Shown: positions 35,289 through 45,150 of the stretch, piece after piece
Position numbering within the stretch: the first letter of the stretch is position 1
How the letters are laid out: each line of letters begins with the position of its first letter
Assembly: GCA_037501455.1 (NCBI GenBank)
Contig: CM074862.1
Coordinates: forward strand, 54,219,501-54,283,500
DNA from: Lantana camara
Lineage: Eukaryota; Streptophyta; Magnoliopsida; Lamiales; Verbenaceae
Reading direction: 5' to 3'
Length of the DNA: 64,000 nt
The notes under the pieces: generated by a model
The model's database searches: none
What the model saw: only the letters and a program-made list of their open reading frames with translations
What the model was told of the DNA's origin: nothing
Program-made: the position numbers and the translations under genes

Positions 35289-36217
35289 CACTATAAGAAA
35301 TTTCCGAAATTCCGACGGGACACAGTCCGTTGGAAAAACCCTCCTCGGAATTTATAAACCGACGGAAAACCGAGGGACAAAACCAAAAAAAAAAATTTAA
35401 ATTAAAATAATTCCGACGGGAAATCCCGTCGGAATCGTCGTATTTTTGAAAAAATAAAATATATCTCCCGACGGAATTTGCTTTAAAAAAATTTTTAATT
35501 AATTATTTCCGACAGAATTCCGTCGGAATTTACTGGAAAAAAAAAACTTAATGAGCCACTGGGGATTCGAACACCCAACCTCGCTGTAGGAAGACCTTAT
35601 GGAAACCAAGGTAAACCAATTGAGCTAGATCAATTCATTGGCTTAGTTTGATACAAATATTTATATATCATTTGAAATAATAAAATCATAAATTTTGTAG
35701 ACTATATTTAAAATTGAGTTCTGAGAAAATATTAATTATAACTACAAATATTATAATACGTCATAAGAACTCAATTTAAGCATAGATAAAACCGACGGAA
35801 TTCGGACGGAAATCCCGTCGGAATTATTTAATATTATTTTTAATTTTTATTTTTAAAAAATCCAACGGAATTCCGACGGAATTTTTCGTCGGAATTATTT
35901 AATATTATTTTTAATTTTTATTTTTAAAAATTTCGACGGAATTCCGACGGAATGCCCGTCAGAATTATTTAATTTCTATTTGTATAGTTTATATTTAAAA
36001 AACCGACGGGAATCCCATCGGAATTCCGTCGGAATTATTTAATATTATTTTTAAATTTTATTTTTAAAAAAATCCGATGGAATTCCGACGAAATTTCCGT
36101 CTGATTTATTTAATTTTTATTTAAAAAAAAATAAATTCCGTCGGAATTCCCTCGGGAATTCCGACGGCCTGTTTCCCTCGGAATTTTCCGTCGGAATTTG
36201 CAGAATTTCTTGTAGTG
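35289..36217 (+). mobile_element. Non-autonomous CACTA (En/Spm-type) DNA transposon
   Basis: 929 bp with termini CACTATAAGAAAT and ATTTCTTGTAGTG (imperfect 13-bp inverted repeats) and a 3-bp TSD. Both ends carry many copies of the subterminal motif TTCCGACGG / CCGTCGGAA in both orientations, the expected binding sites for a transposase acting in trans. There is no transposase frame. The empty site in the sister LTR shows that it moved in after the X LTRs were made. It contains a tRNA-like segment (separate entry). Confidence 0.95.
35557..35632 (-). other. tRNA-like segment inside the CACTA element
   Basis: On the minus strand TAGCTCAATTGG (35627-35616) fits an RNA polymerase III A box and GGTGTTCGAATCC (35574-35562) fits a B box, with tRNA-like spacing. 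Between them ACCTT...AAGGT could form an anticodon-like stem and CCT...AGG a long variable arm. The T-stem is imperfect and no clean acceptor stem is seen. It is probably a decayed tRNA gene or tRNA-derived SINE head caught by the transposon, not a working tRNA. Confidence 0.55.
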
Positions 36218-36220
36218 TGT
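36218..36220 (+). repeat. Target-site duplication TGT, right copy (CACTA)
   Basis: Pairs with 35286-35288. Confidence 0.93.
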
Positions 36221-37264
36221 TAATATGCAACAAAAGAGCAATATTTATGTCTCCATTATACTCGCAAATTTGCAGCCAAGGTCATCAACATGAACGAGAG
36301 ATGTTAGAGATCATTTCATGCTATTTTTCTCAAAACTCCATTAATGATAACTCATGAATACTTCAACTACCATGTAATCAAAGATCAGAAATGAGAAGAG
36401 GAGATCAAAACAATCACTTTCATGCTTGGAATCATTCTAAAAGCTCAAGAATTGAAAGAGATGCACAAAATTGCATAAAACCTAACATCTACTCAAGGTA
36501 GCCATATATCCATGAAATCGTGATAAAAATTAGGGATGAATGAAAGAAAATGACTCATATTGAATGTACATAACATATCTAAGCTTACCTTGTAGATTAA
36601 TGAAGGTTGGGAAGAGATTTGAGCTCCTAAATCTTAAGGGTTGCACAGTTACGGGAGGAACGGGAATGCAGAAGCTTTGGCTGAACTTTCTGGTTTGTGT
36701 GAGGGTTAGATCGAGATGGGGCAGGTAAGGAATGGTAAAGGGTTGAACTAGGGTTAAAATGCCACCAACCATAGTTAATTTGGTTAAGTTTTGATCAAGT
36801 TATGGCCAATATAATGAAAGGTGGTTATTTTGATGTCGTTTCATTTTTCGGTTGAGTTTCGGTGGTTCAAATGACTTTGGAAAATTATAAGGCTAAGTTC
36901 ACTAAACTCGAATCTTCGTTACGAGTTCAGCGAAGTTGACGGAACTCGAATCCGAGTTCCCGAGCTCAAGATATTAAATACGGAACCAAGGGTGCGTTAA
37001 TTGCTCGTTAGCCCCCGACTTGGATTCCAAAATCAAATTAAATCCGAAACGCATGCAACTGAACCCGAAAATACGAAACGAACATATATTCATATACAAG
37101 ACACATATAAATCCAACATATTAAATTTGCACAAAATTTCGGTATCAATTTATATAGAAACGGAGCACGTAAATGTGACTCATGAGCAATGGAACAAAGA
37201 AATCCATAATATTACAAATAATATCAAATTAAATACGTAAATACTTTGTACGCAATTTTAAATT

Positions 37265-37490
37265 CAATTTCCTTAATTAAGTTCAATTAACTTAAATGGA
37301 CGCAATAATGAAATATTTAATATTAACCAACTTAGGTTATAATAATTAATATAATTAACATAATATTAAATACTTTTAATAACAATTTCCTTAATTAAAT
37401 TCAATTAACTTAAATGGACGCAATAATGAAATATTTAATATTAACCAACTTAGGTTATAATAATTAATATAATTAACATAATAAAATAAA
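37265..37490 (-). repeat. 118-bp tandem duplication in X 5' LTR
   Basis: The block beginning CAATTTCCTTAATTAA occurs at 37265 and again at 37383. The X 3' LTR has only one copy (near 16583), so the duplication arose after insertion or in only one LTR. Confidence 0.88.
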
Positions 37491-37645
37491 ATAATAAAAT
37501 GATATAAAATAAACCAATAACAATTTGTATTAAAATTAGATATTTAAAACACTTATGAACAATTAATCGCATAATTAAATAATTTAATTGCGCAATTTAT
37601 GAACAATTACATAATATTAGTAAAATGAAAAACCGGGGCGTTACA

Positions 37646-38150
37646 ATCTCTCCCCCTTAAAAAGAATCCGCCCTCGGATTCACCACACGCTTAAAACAAC
37701 CAATGAGAGATTCCCCGTCTCTCACAAGCAACAAGGAGAGAGAACCCCACCTCTCGAACAACAATGAGACAACCCCGTCTCTCCAACAACAGTGAGAGAA
37801 CCCCGTCTCTGTCAAGCAAAGAGAGCACCCCGTCTCTCGAACAAAAATAAGAGAATCCCCGTCTCTTACAAAAAACGAGAGCACCCCATCTCTCATACAA
37901 AAAAAATAAAGCAAGGAAGTCTCCAATACTCCCAAGCAACACACGCAAAACCAAAATTAAAATCACGTAAGATAACCCAAAACAGGTAACAGATATCATC
38001 CACGTTAATCATCAATTACTTCACGTAGTTTAACTTGATAGAAAAATAAAGCACATAACAAAGAAATTATTAAATTAAATTTGCATGAATGTATGTATCA
38101 TGGATGCTATAATTACCGTTCACCGTAGTCGCGAAGTTTTAAAATTGTGA
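37646..38150 (-). mobile_element. Extra piece of X internal region outside the 5' LTR
   Basis: This repeats the polypurine tract and adjacent internal sequence of X (compare 16819-17328), including a seven-hairpin array at 37703-37893. It lies on the wrong side of the 5' LTR for a simple insertion, so X was part of an internal-LTR-internal chain. Similarity to X ends at TGAG (38148-38151), where G1 sequence begins. Confidence 0.88.
37703..37893 (-). repeat. Second copy of the seven-hairpin array
   Basis: Seven GAGAG-N-CCCCG-CTCTC type units, in register with 16878-17067. Substitutions fall mainly in linkers and in single stem positions; all seven units are retained. Confidence 0.85.
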
Positions 38151-38868
38151 GGGGATGTATAGCTCTGGTAGATGATCCCCGACTTTTGGCACCACGGATG
38201 ACGGTTCAGATGACTTGGTACCTACTAGGTTATTTTCAGCAGGGTTGGACGGATTGGTAAGGCCTGTAAGGGAGTCAACTCGATAGTATTGGGTCCTCCC
38301 CATTTTGAATTAATACTGTTAACATGTGGCCTGTAGTAAATTTTACCAGACCTTGCACAGTTATAACACTTTCGGCTTTATGTTGGATATATGTTTACTG
38401 CTTTCCATAACTGTCATTGCATGAGTCTTAGAGTTGCTTCAAGATACCATTAGGACCGTTGCTAGGATCATGCCATTTCGTTTATTGTTAGCATGCTATT
38501 ATTCTTGATATGTTGAATACGCTTCTGGATATGTTGATCATGTTACAGTTCTTGTTGTTATGACAATACACGTTCTGTTCCCGTTTTACATGTTGATCAT
38601 GTTTTGGGATATGTTATACATGTTTCTGATATGTTGATATGTTACCCGAGCTTCTGTTCTCGTTTACATGTTGTCTGACAATTGTTTCTGATTATATAAT
38701 ATGTTTGGAGATCTTGAATCTTTGCTGACATGTTGTTATGGGAATGTGTTGTTCTCATACTTATGTGTGACTACGTGAGACTGTGAATACGTGGTTACGG
38801 ATTCTGTGAATCATTATATGTCATGGATCGAATATATGTATCTGAATGCTTATGAATTCAGTAACAAC
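38151..38868 (+). other. G1 leader before gag (left copy)
   Basis: Near-identical to 58661-59378. T-rich, with repeated CATGTTGATCATGTT-like words near 38527 and 38597. No convincing coding frame precedes the gag start. Confidence 0.8.
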
Positions 38869-39860
38869 ATGCCACCAAGAAGAGCACCCCGGAATCGTGT
38901 ACCACCACTGCCACCCCAAAGAGATGTCACGCCACCCCAAAGAGATGTCACGCCACCCCCGGAACGGGAAGGAACTCTAGAATTAGGGGATATGCTACGA
39001 CAATTTATGAGGGCTTGTGCACCGAGAGATAACCCTCCTAATGAAAGGTCATTGGAGAAGTTTCTGAGGATGAATCCGCCTAAGTTCTATGGAGAACCGA
39101 ACGACCTAAAGGCTGAGAATTGGATTACTAGTCTTGAGAAGATTTTCGAGGCTATGGAGATCTACCCAGAGGATCGTGAACGAGTTCGATATGCTACTTT
39201 TCTTATGGAAGGAGCTGCATACAATTGGTGGAAGCACGTTCAGCATACGTGGATTGAGAATAACGTTGAAGGAAGTTAGGATGAGTTTATCAGAGAGTTT
39301 CAGCTGAAGTATACGCCTCAAGTAACTCGTGATGCACGAGAGGCTGAGTTTATGAGTCTGGTTCAGGGAATTATGAATGTGATGGAGTATGAGGCTAGGT
39401 TTGTGAGGCTAATCAAGTATGCGCCTCATATTCTAACTAATGAGCGTCGCAAGACAAAAAGGTTTATTGATGGACTGAAGCCCGAAGTTCGGTTGGCACT
39501 TGCATCTTTGGACATTGAGACCTACAACCAGGTTGTTGATAGAGCGCTAAGGGTTGAAGCTGCACACAAGGAGATCAAGATAACTACTGCACAACAAGGA
39601 CCTTCTAACCCTAAGCTTTATCAAGGTAATAAGCGACCTTCCGGATCTTTTCCCTAAGGAACTGGAAAGAGGCCAATGGTAACACCACAGCTTCAGCAGC
39701 AGAATTCAACAACCTGATGAAATTGTTTGCCGATATTGTCGCCGAATGGGACACACTGAGGAGAACTGTCGCAAGAAAGCTGGACAGTGTTTCGCGTGTG
39801 GTTCCCCTGAGCACCAGATGGATAGTTGCCCGCACAAGATCAGGAGATTTGGGGTCCAGG
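38869..39860 (+). pseudogene. G1 gag, left copy (stops, deletion, frameshift)
   Basis: Gag precursor starting MPPRRAPRNRVPPLPPQRD at 38869, chosen by homology to G2 and the right copy. It has a proline-rich N-terminus with a duplicated seven-residue unit (PPQRDVT), then the capsid-like LEKFLRMNPPKFYGEPNDLK region and REAEFMSLVQGIM. Breaks: TAG at 39277 (TGG in the right copy), TAA at 39655 (CAA in the right copy), and loss of roughly 90 bp of the Q/P-rich linker near 39700, after which the frame changes. Zinc knuckles follow in the new frame: the first falls partly in the disturbed region, the second is [14 protein letters not shown]. Confidence 0.93.
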
Positions 39861-42022
39861 ATAAAGGAAAAGGATTGGTGGGTACGACGAACAAACCGGT
39901 GGTCAAAGGCAGAGCTTATTCTTTGGATGGTAAGGAGGAGGTTGATCCTTCGTCTGTGGTGGAAGGTATTGTGCACATTCTTAACACGCCAGTTAAGGTT
40001 TTGTATGACCCTGGCGCCACGCATTCATTTGTTGCTTCTAAATTATGTGCGCATTTACAGTTTCCGCTTGAATACTTGCCATATAAATTTGAAGTGAGTT
40101 CTCCTTTGGGAACTTGCCTTGTTACGGATCAAGTATATAAACGCTGCCCTATATGTATTGGTACCCATTGTTACCCGACGGATCTTATTGAGTTGTCGAT
40201 GACAAGATACGATGTTATACTTGGTATGGATTGGTTGTCTAAGTACCGAGCTAAGTTGGATTGTTACAAGAAAGAGATCATCTTGGAAGAAGATGAAAGT
40301 CGGACATCAGAAGGGAAAGTTGAGAAGTTATCAATGATTTCTTCGATGGAAGCTAAGAAGTTGATTCAGAAAGGAGCTAGTGGATTTGTGGCTTATCTTT
40401 TGAATAGACCGAAAGATCAACTTAAGATCGAAGAAGTGGAAGTGGTGAACGAATTCCTAGATGTGTTTCCTGAGCATTTGGATTCGTTACCTCCTGACCG
40501 AGAGTTGGAGTTTACGATCGAGACGATATCAGGAGCTGAGCCGTACTCAAAGACACCTTACAGAATGGCACCAGCTGAATTGGATGAACTGAGAAAGGAA
40601 TTGGACGAGTTGATTGAGTCAGGATATGTTCGACCGAGCACCTCGCCGTGGGGAGCGCCTGTGTTTTTCGTTAAGAAGAAGGATGGATCATTGCGTTTAT
40701 GCATTGACTATCGGGAGCTGAACAGGATGACAATCAAGAATAAATATCCTCTCCCTCATATCGAAGAGCTGTTCAACATACTACAAGGATCAAAGGTCTA
40801 CACCAAGTTAGATCTTAGACAAGGGTATTATCAATTGAAGATCAGGGAAGCAGATATTCCTAAGACTGCTTTCAACAGCCGATATGGACCTTACGAGTTT
40901 GTAGTAATGCCGTTTGGTTTGACAAACGCACCAGCTGCATTCATGGATATGATGCACCGTATATTCAAGACGTTTCTTAACAAGTTTGTAGTGATCTTCA
41001 TCGACGATATCTTGGTATTTTCAAAGACACCGGAGGAACATGCTGAACATCTTTGAATCGTGTTACGCACTTTGCTGGATCACAAGCTATATGAAATGTT
41101 CAGTAAATGTGAGTTCTGGCTTGAGAGAGTTACGTTTCTCGGACACATCATATCAGGATCTGGAATCGAAGTAGATCCCTCAAAGATCGAGACGATCATG
41201 GATTGGAAGTTACCGAAGAATCCTTCAGAAGTGAGGAGTTTTCTGGGATTAGCTGGTTACTACGGGAGGTTTGTCAAAGATTTCTCGAAGATAGCTAAAC
41301 CTCTCACTAAGTTGACAAAGAAAGAAGGGATGTTTGAATGGACTTAGAAGTGTGAGCAAAGTTTTCAAAGATTGAAGGAGATGCTAACAACTGCACCCGT
41401 GTTAGCATTACCAGAAGGAAAAGAAGGATACACAGTCTACACCGATGCTTTGAAAGAAGGACTATGAGGAGTTTTGATGCAGAATGGAAAGGTGATTACG
41501 TATGCATCAAGGAAACTCAAAACGCATGAAGACAACTACCCGACACATGATTTGGAGTTAGCCGTGATAATTTTTGCTCTTGGAAAGTGGAGACATTACC
41601 TGTATGGAGTTACGTTTGAGATCTTTATTGATCATAAGAGCCTGCGATATCTATTCACTCAGAAGGAGTTGAATATGCGACAAAGGAGATGGATGGAATT
41701 TCTGGAGGACTACGATTGCATTATTCAGTACCATCCAGGAAAGGCGAATGTTGTAGCAGATGCTCTAAGCAGGAAAGTTCGTTTGGCACAAATTTCTGCC
41801 AACTCCGAGATTGATAAAAGAGAAAGAATGGAGGTGATAACTAAAGCTCGAGTCGCGAACGTTGTGCTGATATCACCTTTGAAAGAAAAAGTGCTGGAAG
41901 CACAGAAGAACGACGAGTGGATTAAGAAATGTCTCGAATCGAAGGAGAAAGATGATGAGACCAAGTTCAAGGTTGATGAACATGGAATATTGAGGTACAA
42001 AGGTCGAGTATGCGTACCAACT
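39861..42022 (+). pseudogene. G1 protease, RT, RNase H and start of integrase, left part
   Basis: Continues the zinc-knuckle frame: protease motif [31 protein letters not shown] with [21 protein letters not shown] (near 41000-41030), RNase H with [10 protein letters not shown] and ADALSR, then the integrase linker to RVCVPT. It is closely related to G2 pol. In-frame stops: TGA at 41054 (TGG expected), TAG at 41345 (GAG expected) and TGA at 41465 (GGA expected). The RNase H motif YTDASKE is changed to YTDALKE. The frame is cut at 42022 by the TRIM insertion, whose TSD overlaps the codons. Not functional. Confidence 0.93.
42018..42022 (+). repeat. Target-site duplication CAACT, left copy (TRIM)
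   Basis: Same five bases at 42825-42829. Removing the insertion and one copy restores the integrase reading frame. Confidence 0.95.
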
Positions 42023-42824
42023 TGTAACAGCCGAAAACCCGCCTGTCGATATTGTCCGCTTTGGTGGGCTAACTGACACCACCCTCACGGTTTTGTTTCT
42101 TCCGGTGGAATTTAAGCCCGAAGGCGCCCACCCAGGAAAAGGCCTCAACAGGGAAGAGGTATCCAGGAAAAGGCCTTAACAAGGGAAATGTATCCACCCC
42201 CTTGGATACCTCTTCCCTGTTCAGGCCTTTTCCTAGGTGGGCGCCTTCGGGCTTAAATTCCACCGGGAGAAACAAAACCGTGAGGGTGGTGTCGCTTAGC
42301 CCACCAAAGTGGACAATATCGACAGGCGGGTTTTCGGGCTGTTACAAATGGTATCAGAGCCGGGGCCTGGGCCGGTGTGCCAGCGAGGACGCTGAGGGGG
42401 TGGATACCTCTTCCCTGTTGAGGCCTTTTCCTGGGTGGGCGCCTTCGGGTTTAAATTCCACCGGGAGAAACAAAACCGTGAGAGTGGTGTCGCTTAGCCC
42501 ACCAAAGCGGACAATATCGAGAGGCGGGTTTTCGGGCTGTTACAAATGGTATCAGAGCCGGGGCCTTGGCCGGTGTGCCAGCGAGGACGCTGGGCCCTCT
42601 TAGGGGGGTGGACTGTAATAGCCTAAGGTGCTTGTCCCACATTGGTTGGAGAGGGGAACAAAGCCTCCTTTATAAGGGGGTGGATACCTTTCCCTTGTTA
42701 AGGCCTTTTCCTAGGTGGGCGCCTTCGGGCTTAAATTCCACCGGAAGAAACAAAACCGTAAGGGTGGTGTCACTTAGCCCACCAAAGCGGACAATATCGA
42801 CAGACGGGTTTTTGGGCTGTTACA
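42023..42824 (+). mobile_element. Rearranged TRIM-like LTR element inserted in G1 integrase
   Basis: 802 bp, no coding capacity. From left: an inverted LTR piece starting TGTAACAGCC (42023-~42196), a 5'-truncated direct LTR ending GGGCTGTTACA (to 42346), a primer site TGGTATCAGAGC (42349-42360) with a short internal segment, a second truncated LTR (~42401-42544), a second primer site (42547-42558), a short internal segment ending in a polypurine run AGGGGGGTGGAC, and one full 211-bp LTR TGTAATAGCC...GCTGTTACA (42614-42824). The conserved internal words GTGTGCCAGCGAGGACGCTG occur twice. The outer ends are therefore inverted repeats. Several short frames cross it by chance. The LTR contains no 5S-rRNA-like promoter, unlike Cassandra TRIMs. 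Confidence 0.9.
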
Positions 42825-42829
42825 CAACT
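42825..42829 (+). repeat. Target-site duplication CAACT, right copy (TRIM)
   Basis: Pairs with 42018-42022. Confidence 0.95.
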
Positions 42830-42937
42830 GTTTTGAGGAAAGAGATTCTCGACGAAGCGCACAAGACTAAGTACACGATACATCCCGGAGGCACTAAGAT
42901 GTATCAAGATGTTAAGACGCATTTCTGGTGGAACGGA
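42830..42937 (+). pseudogene. G1 integrase N-terminal zinc region, between two insertions
   Basis: 108 bases of the integrase frame remain between the TRIM and the Copia: [20 protein letters not shown] followed by YQDVKTHFWWNG. They contain the first two His of the HHCC zinc motif; the two Cys lie beyond the Copia at 52402 onward. The last five bases, ACGGA (42933-42937), are the Copia TSD. Confidence 0.92.
42933..42937 (+). repeat. Target-site duplication ACGGA, left copy (Copia)
   Basis: Identical to 52367-52371 beyond the 3' LTR. Confidence 0.96.
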
Positions 42938-44084
42938 TGTTAGGAATAGTGCCCTAAAAGCCGATTGTATATCCGCTTTGTGCTTTACCTTATTGTAATC
43001 ACAGACAATCTTTGAATAAAATAACGAATTGCGGCAACACTTCTTTATATGCTCTTGTTTGGTATGCGTTTACTTTAGCTGTGCATGTATGAGAACTCCC
43101 CTAATCCTGATGACTTTAGGACTCTACCATTTAGGTGAAATGGTTCATGAAACGAGCCCTATATCACATAAGTCATGATTAGTAAAATACTCCAAGCCGG
43201 TGAGTCCTACAGACAGTGGGAGTGTCAACCTGACTCCTCTAAGGCTTGCTTGTGGGATCACGCCCTTAAGAAGGACCACCTTATTTCATGGAGGTGCAAA
43301 GTGTATAGTTGATACGTGCGTGATACATGAGGGTGCTTACTTTAATAAGTAAGTTCACTAAGGTGCCCCGTGTGAGAACATTCCTAAATGGGAAAGGAAG
43401 TTTCTATTTCAGGAAATGGAAACTTCCAGATTAGGAAATATCTCACGAGTCATTGATGTGATTAATTGATCCTTAGACTTGAGGTTCCTTGTCACTTTAT
43501 GAGTTAACTCTGTAGTCTTAGGTATAAGCTTTAAAGGGTGTCGCCTTAGACAACTGATTCAAGGCTTATGGTGGGGCTGCACAAGTGATTCATGAAAGTG
43601 AATGAGAATCAAGAAAGGACCTACACTTGCATTTGCAAGGTGATCTCTTACTGTGTAAGTCATTCATATGCCATATGGAGTCCTTGGCCAAGGCAGTAGA
43701 TCAAGACATCAAGAAAAGGGTTTCTTGGATTGAGATCAAATGGATATGAAATGCACTTAACTTTAAGACCGGATTATTAGGGTTCTGATTATTCCCTTAC
43801 CCTAGATCTTGGTTGAGAGATAGTAAGTAGGAGGATTGTATCTCGCATGAATCAATGACTTAAAGGTTCTGTCGAATCCGAACATTTCAATTCAGCTAGG
43901 GGTTAAACACCTGTTGCTAGACTATGGTTGTTTAATCTGTGGACTGATTAATTAATTAGTGAATTAATTAATTAGGGTCACTGCTAATTGAATTGAGAAC
44001 CTAGAGGGTCACACACAACAACTTGGTTACATGAGTTGAGGCTTTAAAATGATTAAACGAGTTAATCGGGCCAAGAGGGTTCCA

Positions 44085-44152
44085 CACGTGTGAAATCACA
44101 CGTGTGGCTCACGTGAGTGACACGTGTCACTGTGACACGTGTCACACACGTG
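44085..44152 (+). promoter_or_regulatory. Six-copy G-box cluster, Copia 5' LTR
   Basis: CACGTG cores at 44085, 44099, 44110, 44121, 44136 and 44147, several within longer palindromes such as CACACGTGTG and GACACGTGTC. Known in plants as bZIP/bHLH binding sites (ABA, light and stress responses). They lie ~350 bp upstream of the TATA box. The 3' LTR has lost two by CG to TG change. Confidence 0.7.
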
Positions 44153-44500
44153 TGAATATATATATATTATATATATATGTATTAAATAATTAATTGTGTT
44201 AATTATTTAATAGACTTTGGTTTAATTTTGAATTAAAAAGAAAGTCTTATTTTGGAGAAAATAATCTAGTTAATTAATTATCAATTAATTAATTAGATAA
44301 AAAATAAGTTATTTATTTTATAATAAATAAAGTATAAAATTATCCAAAAATAGTTTGGATATTTTTAGCTCTCTTAAAAGTTGACTTGAATTAGAATTCA
44401 AAGTCAAAGTTGGAAAATACTTGATGATCAAGTAATAGGAGAGAGAGGAACCAAATCCTTGTCCAAAAAGGAATAGGTTCGGCCGTCCCTCTCCCTTTCC

Positions 44501-44508
44501 TATATATA
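44501..44508 (+). promoter_or_regulatory. TATA box, Copia 5' LTR
   Basis: TATATATA directly followed by the GGGGAGCTCATGCTCCCC hairpin; equivalent to 51972-51979 in the 3' LTR. Confidence 0.8.
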
Positions 44509-44897
44509 GGGGAGCTCATGCTCCCCTTTAGAGCTAATTGGCAATTCTTTTGGTGCATGTGTTGAACACCTTCCTTTCTCCAAGATCAAATAAACCCTAG
44601 GTTAAGCCTAAACACTAACTAGAGAACTAGCATCCTTACTAGTTAGATTGTGATCAAGTTGGTGGACTTTCTCTAGAGACTTCAAGTTATAAGTTTGAAG
44701 ATTCGAGCTTTACCAAGGAGAGGGGATCAAGCCGCGAGAAGAGCGTTCTTGGGTGGCTTGAAACGCTTCAAGAAAGAACAAAAGAAAAGTAAGTTTTTTG
44801 TCTCTACGAATTTAGTTACACGATTGCGAGTCCAAGGTCCTTTTGTTGGGAAAATTTTTTAAATTCCACTGCTTTCTGATTCGTGTTTTCCAACAAG

Positions 44898-44909
44898 TGG
44901 TATTAGAGC
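44898..44909 (+). other. Copia primer binding site
   Basis: TGGTATTAGAGC, two bases after the LTR end. It matches the initiator-Met-tRNA complement with one change (TATTAG for TATCAG). Confidence 0.88.
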
Positions 44910-45150
44910 CACCTCGTTAATCGTGTTTATGATTCGTCTCCATTATTCTGAATTTGGTAGAAATTCTTAGGCTTAGATGCGAATTAAGTATTCTTGAGTT
45001 CTTTTAGCAAGCCTGAAATATGAAATTGTAATTTTTCTTGAATTTCTGAAACTGTTTTCTTAAATTGTGTTTTCGGAAACCCGTCTTGATAGAAATTAAT
45101 TTAATTCGTGTTTTTGAATTTTGGATTGTTTTGGTTTTTGAACTCAACAT

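Larger units (their letters stand above)
32719..37645 (-). mobile_element. Element X, 5' LTR (4.9 kb, including a CACTA insertion)
   Basis: Minus-strand LTR from TGTAACGCCCCGG (37645) to GGTGCTACA (32719). Without the CACTA element and its extra TSD it is 3995 bp. It contains a 118-bp tandem duplication near 37265-37490, a hairpin cassette (34921-35012), an (AT)n block near 34557-34620, and a GC-rich conserved segment at 33580-33800 that is nearly repeated (opposite strand) in X2 at 63150-63375. No protein-coding gene is supported. The LTR is preceded on the minus strand by another X polypurine tract and internal sequence rather than by a TSD. Confidence 0.9.
42938..44895 (+). mobile_element. 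Copia 5' LTR
   Basis: Begins TGTTAGGAATAGTG, ends TTTTCCAACA. U3 carries the G-box cluster (44085-44152). TATA box at 44501-44508, then a perfect GGGGAGC/GCTCCCC hairpin (44509-44526), and AATAAA at 44589-44594 as a plausible polyadenylation signal. R would start about 25-30 bp after the TATA box. Confidence 0.96.

Noticed and set aside
35557..35632. Functional tRNA gene
   Set aside because: Imperfect T-stem, no clean acceptor stem and oversized anticodon loop; kept only as tRNA-like.
42023..42824. Cassandra-type TRIM (5S-rRNA-bearing LTR)
   Set aside because: The LTR has no 5S internal-control-region words. The primer site and the GTGTGCCAGCGAGGACGCTG internal words fit a different TRIM family.
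42202..42943. Apparent Pro/Gly-rich frames in the TRIM
   Set aside because: They run through LTR copies and a primer site; only the last part (42830 on) is genuine integrase sequence.
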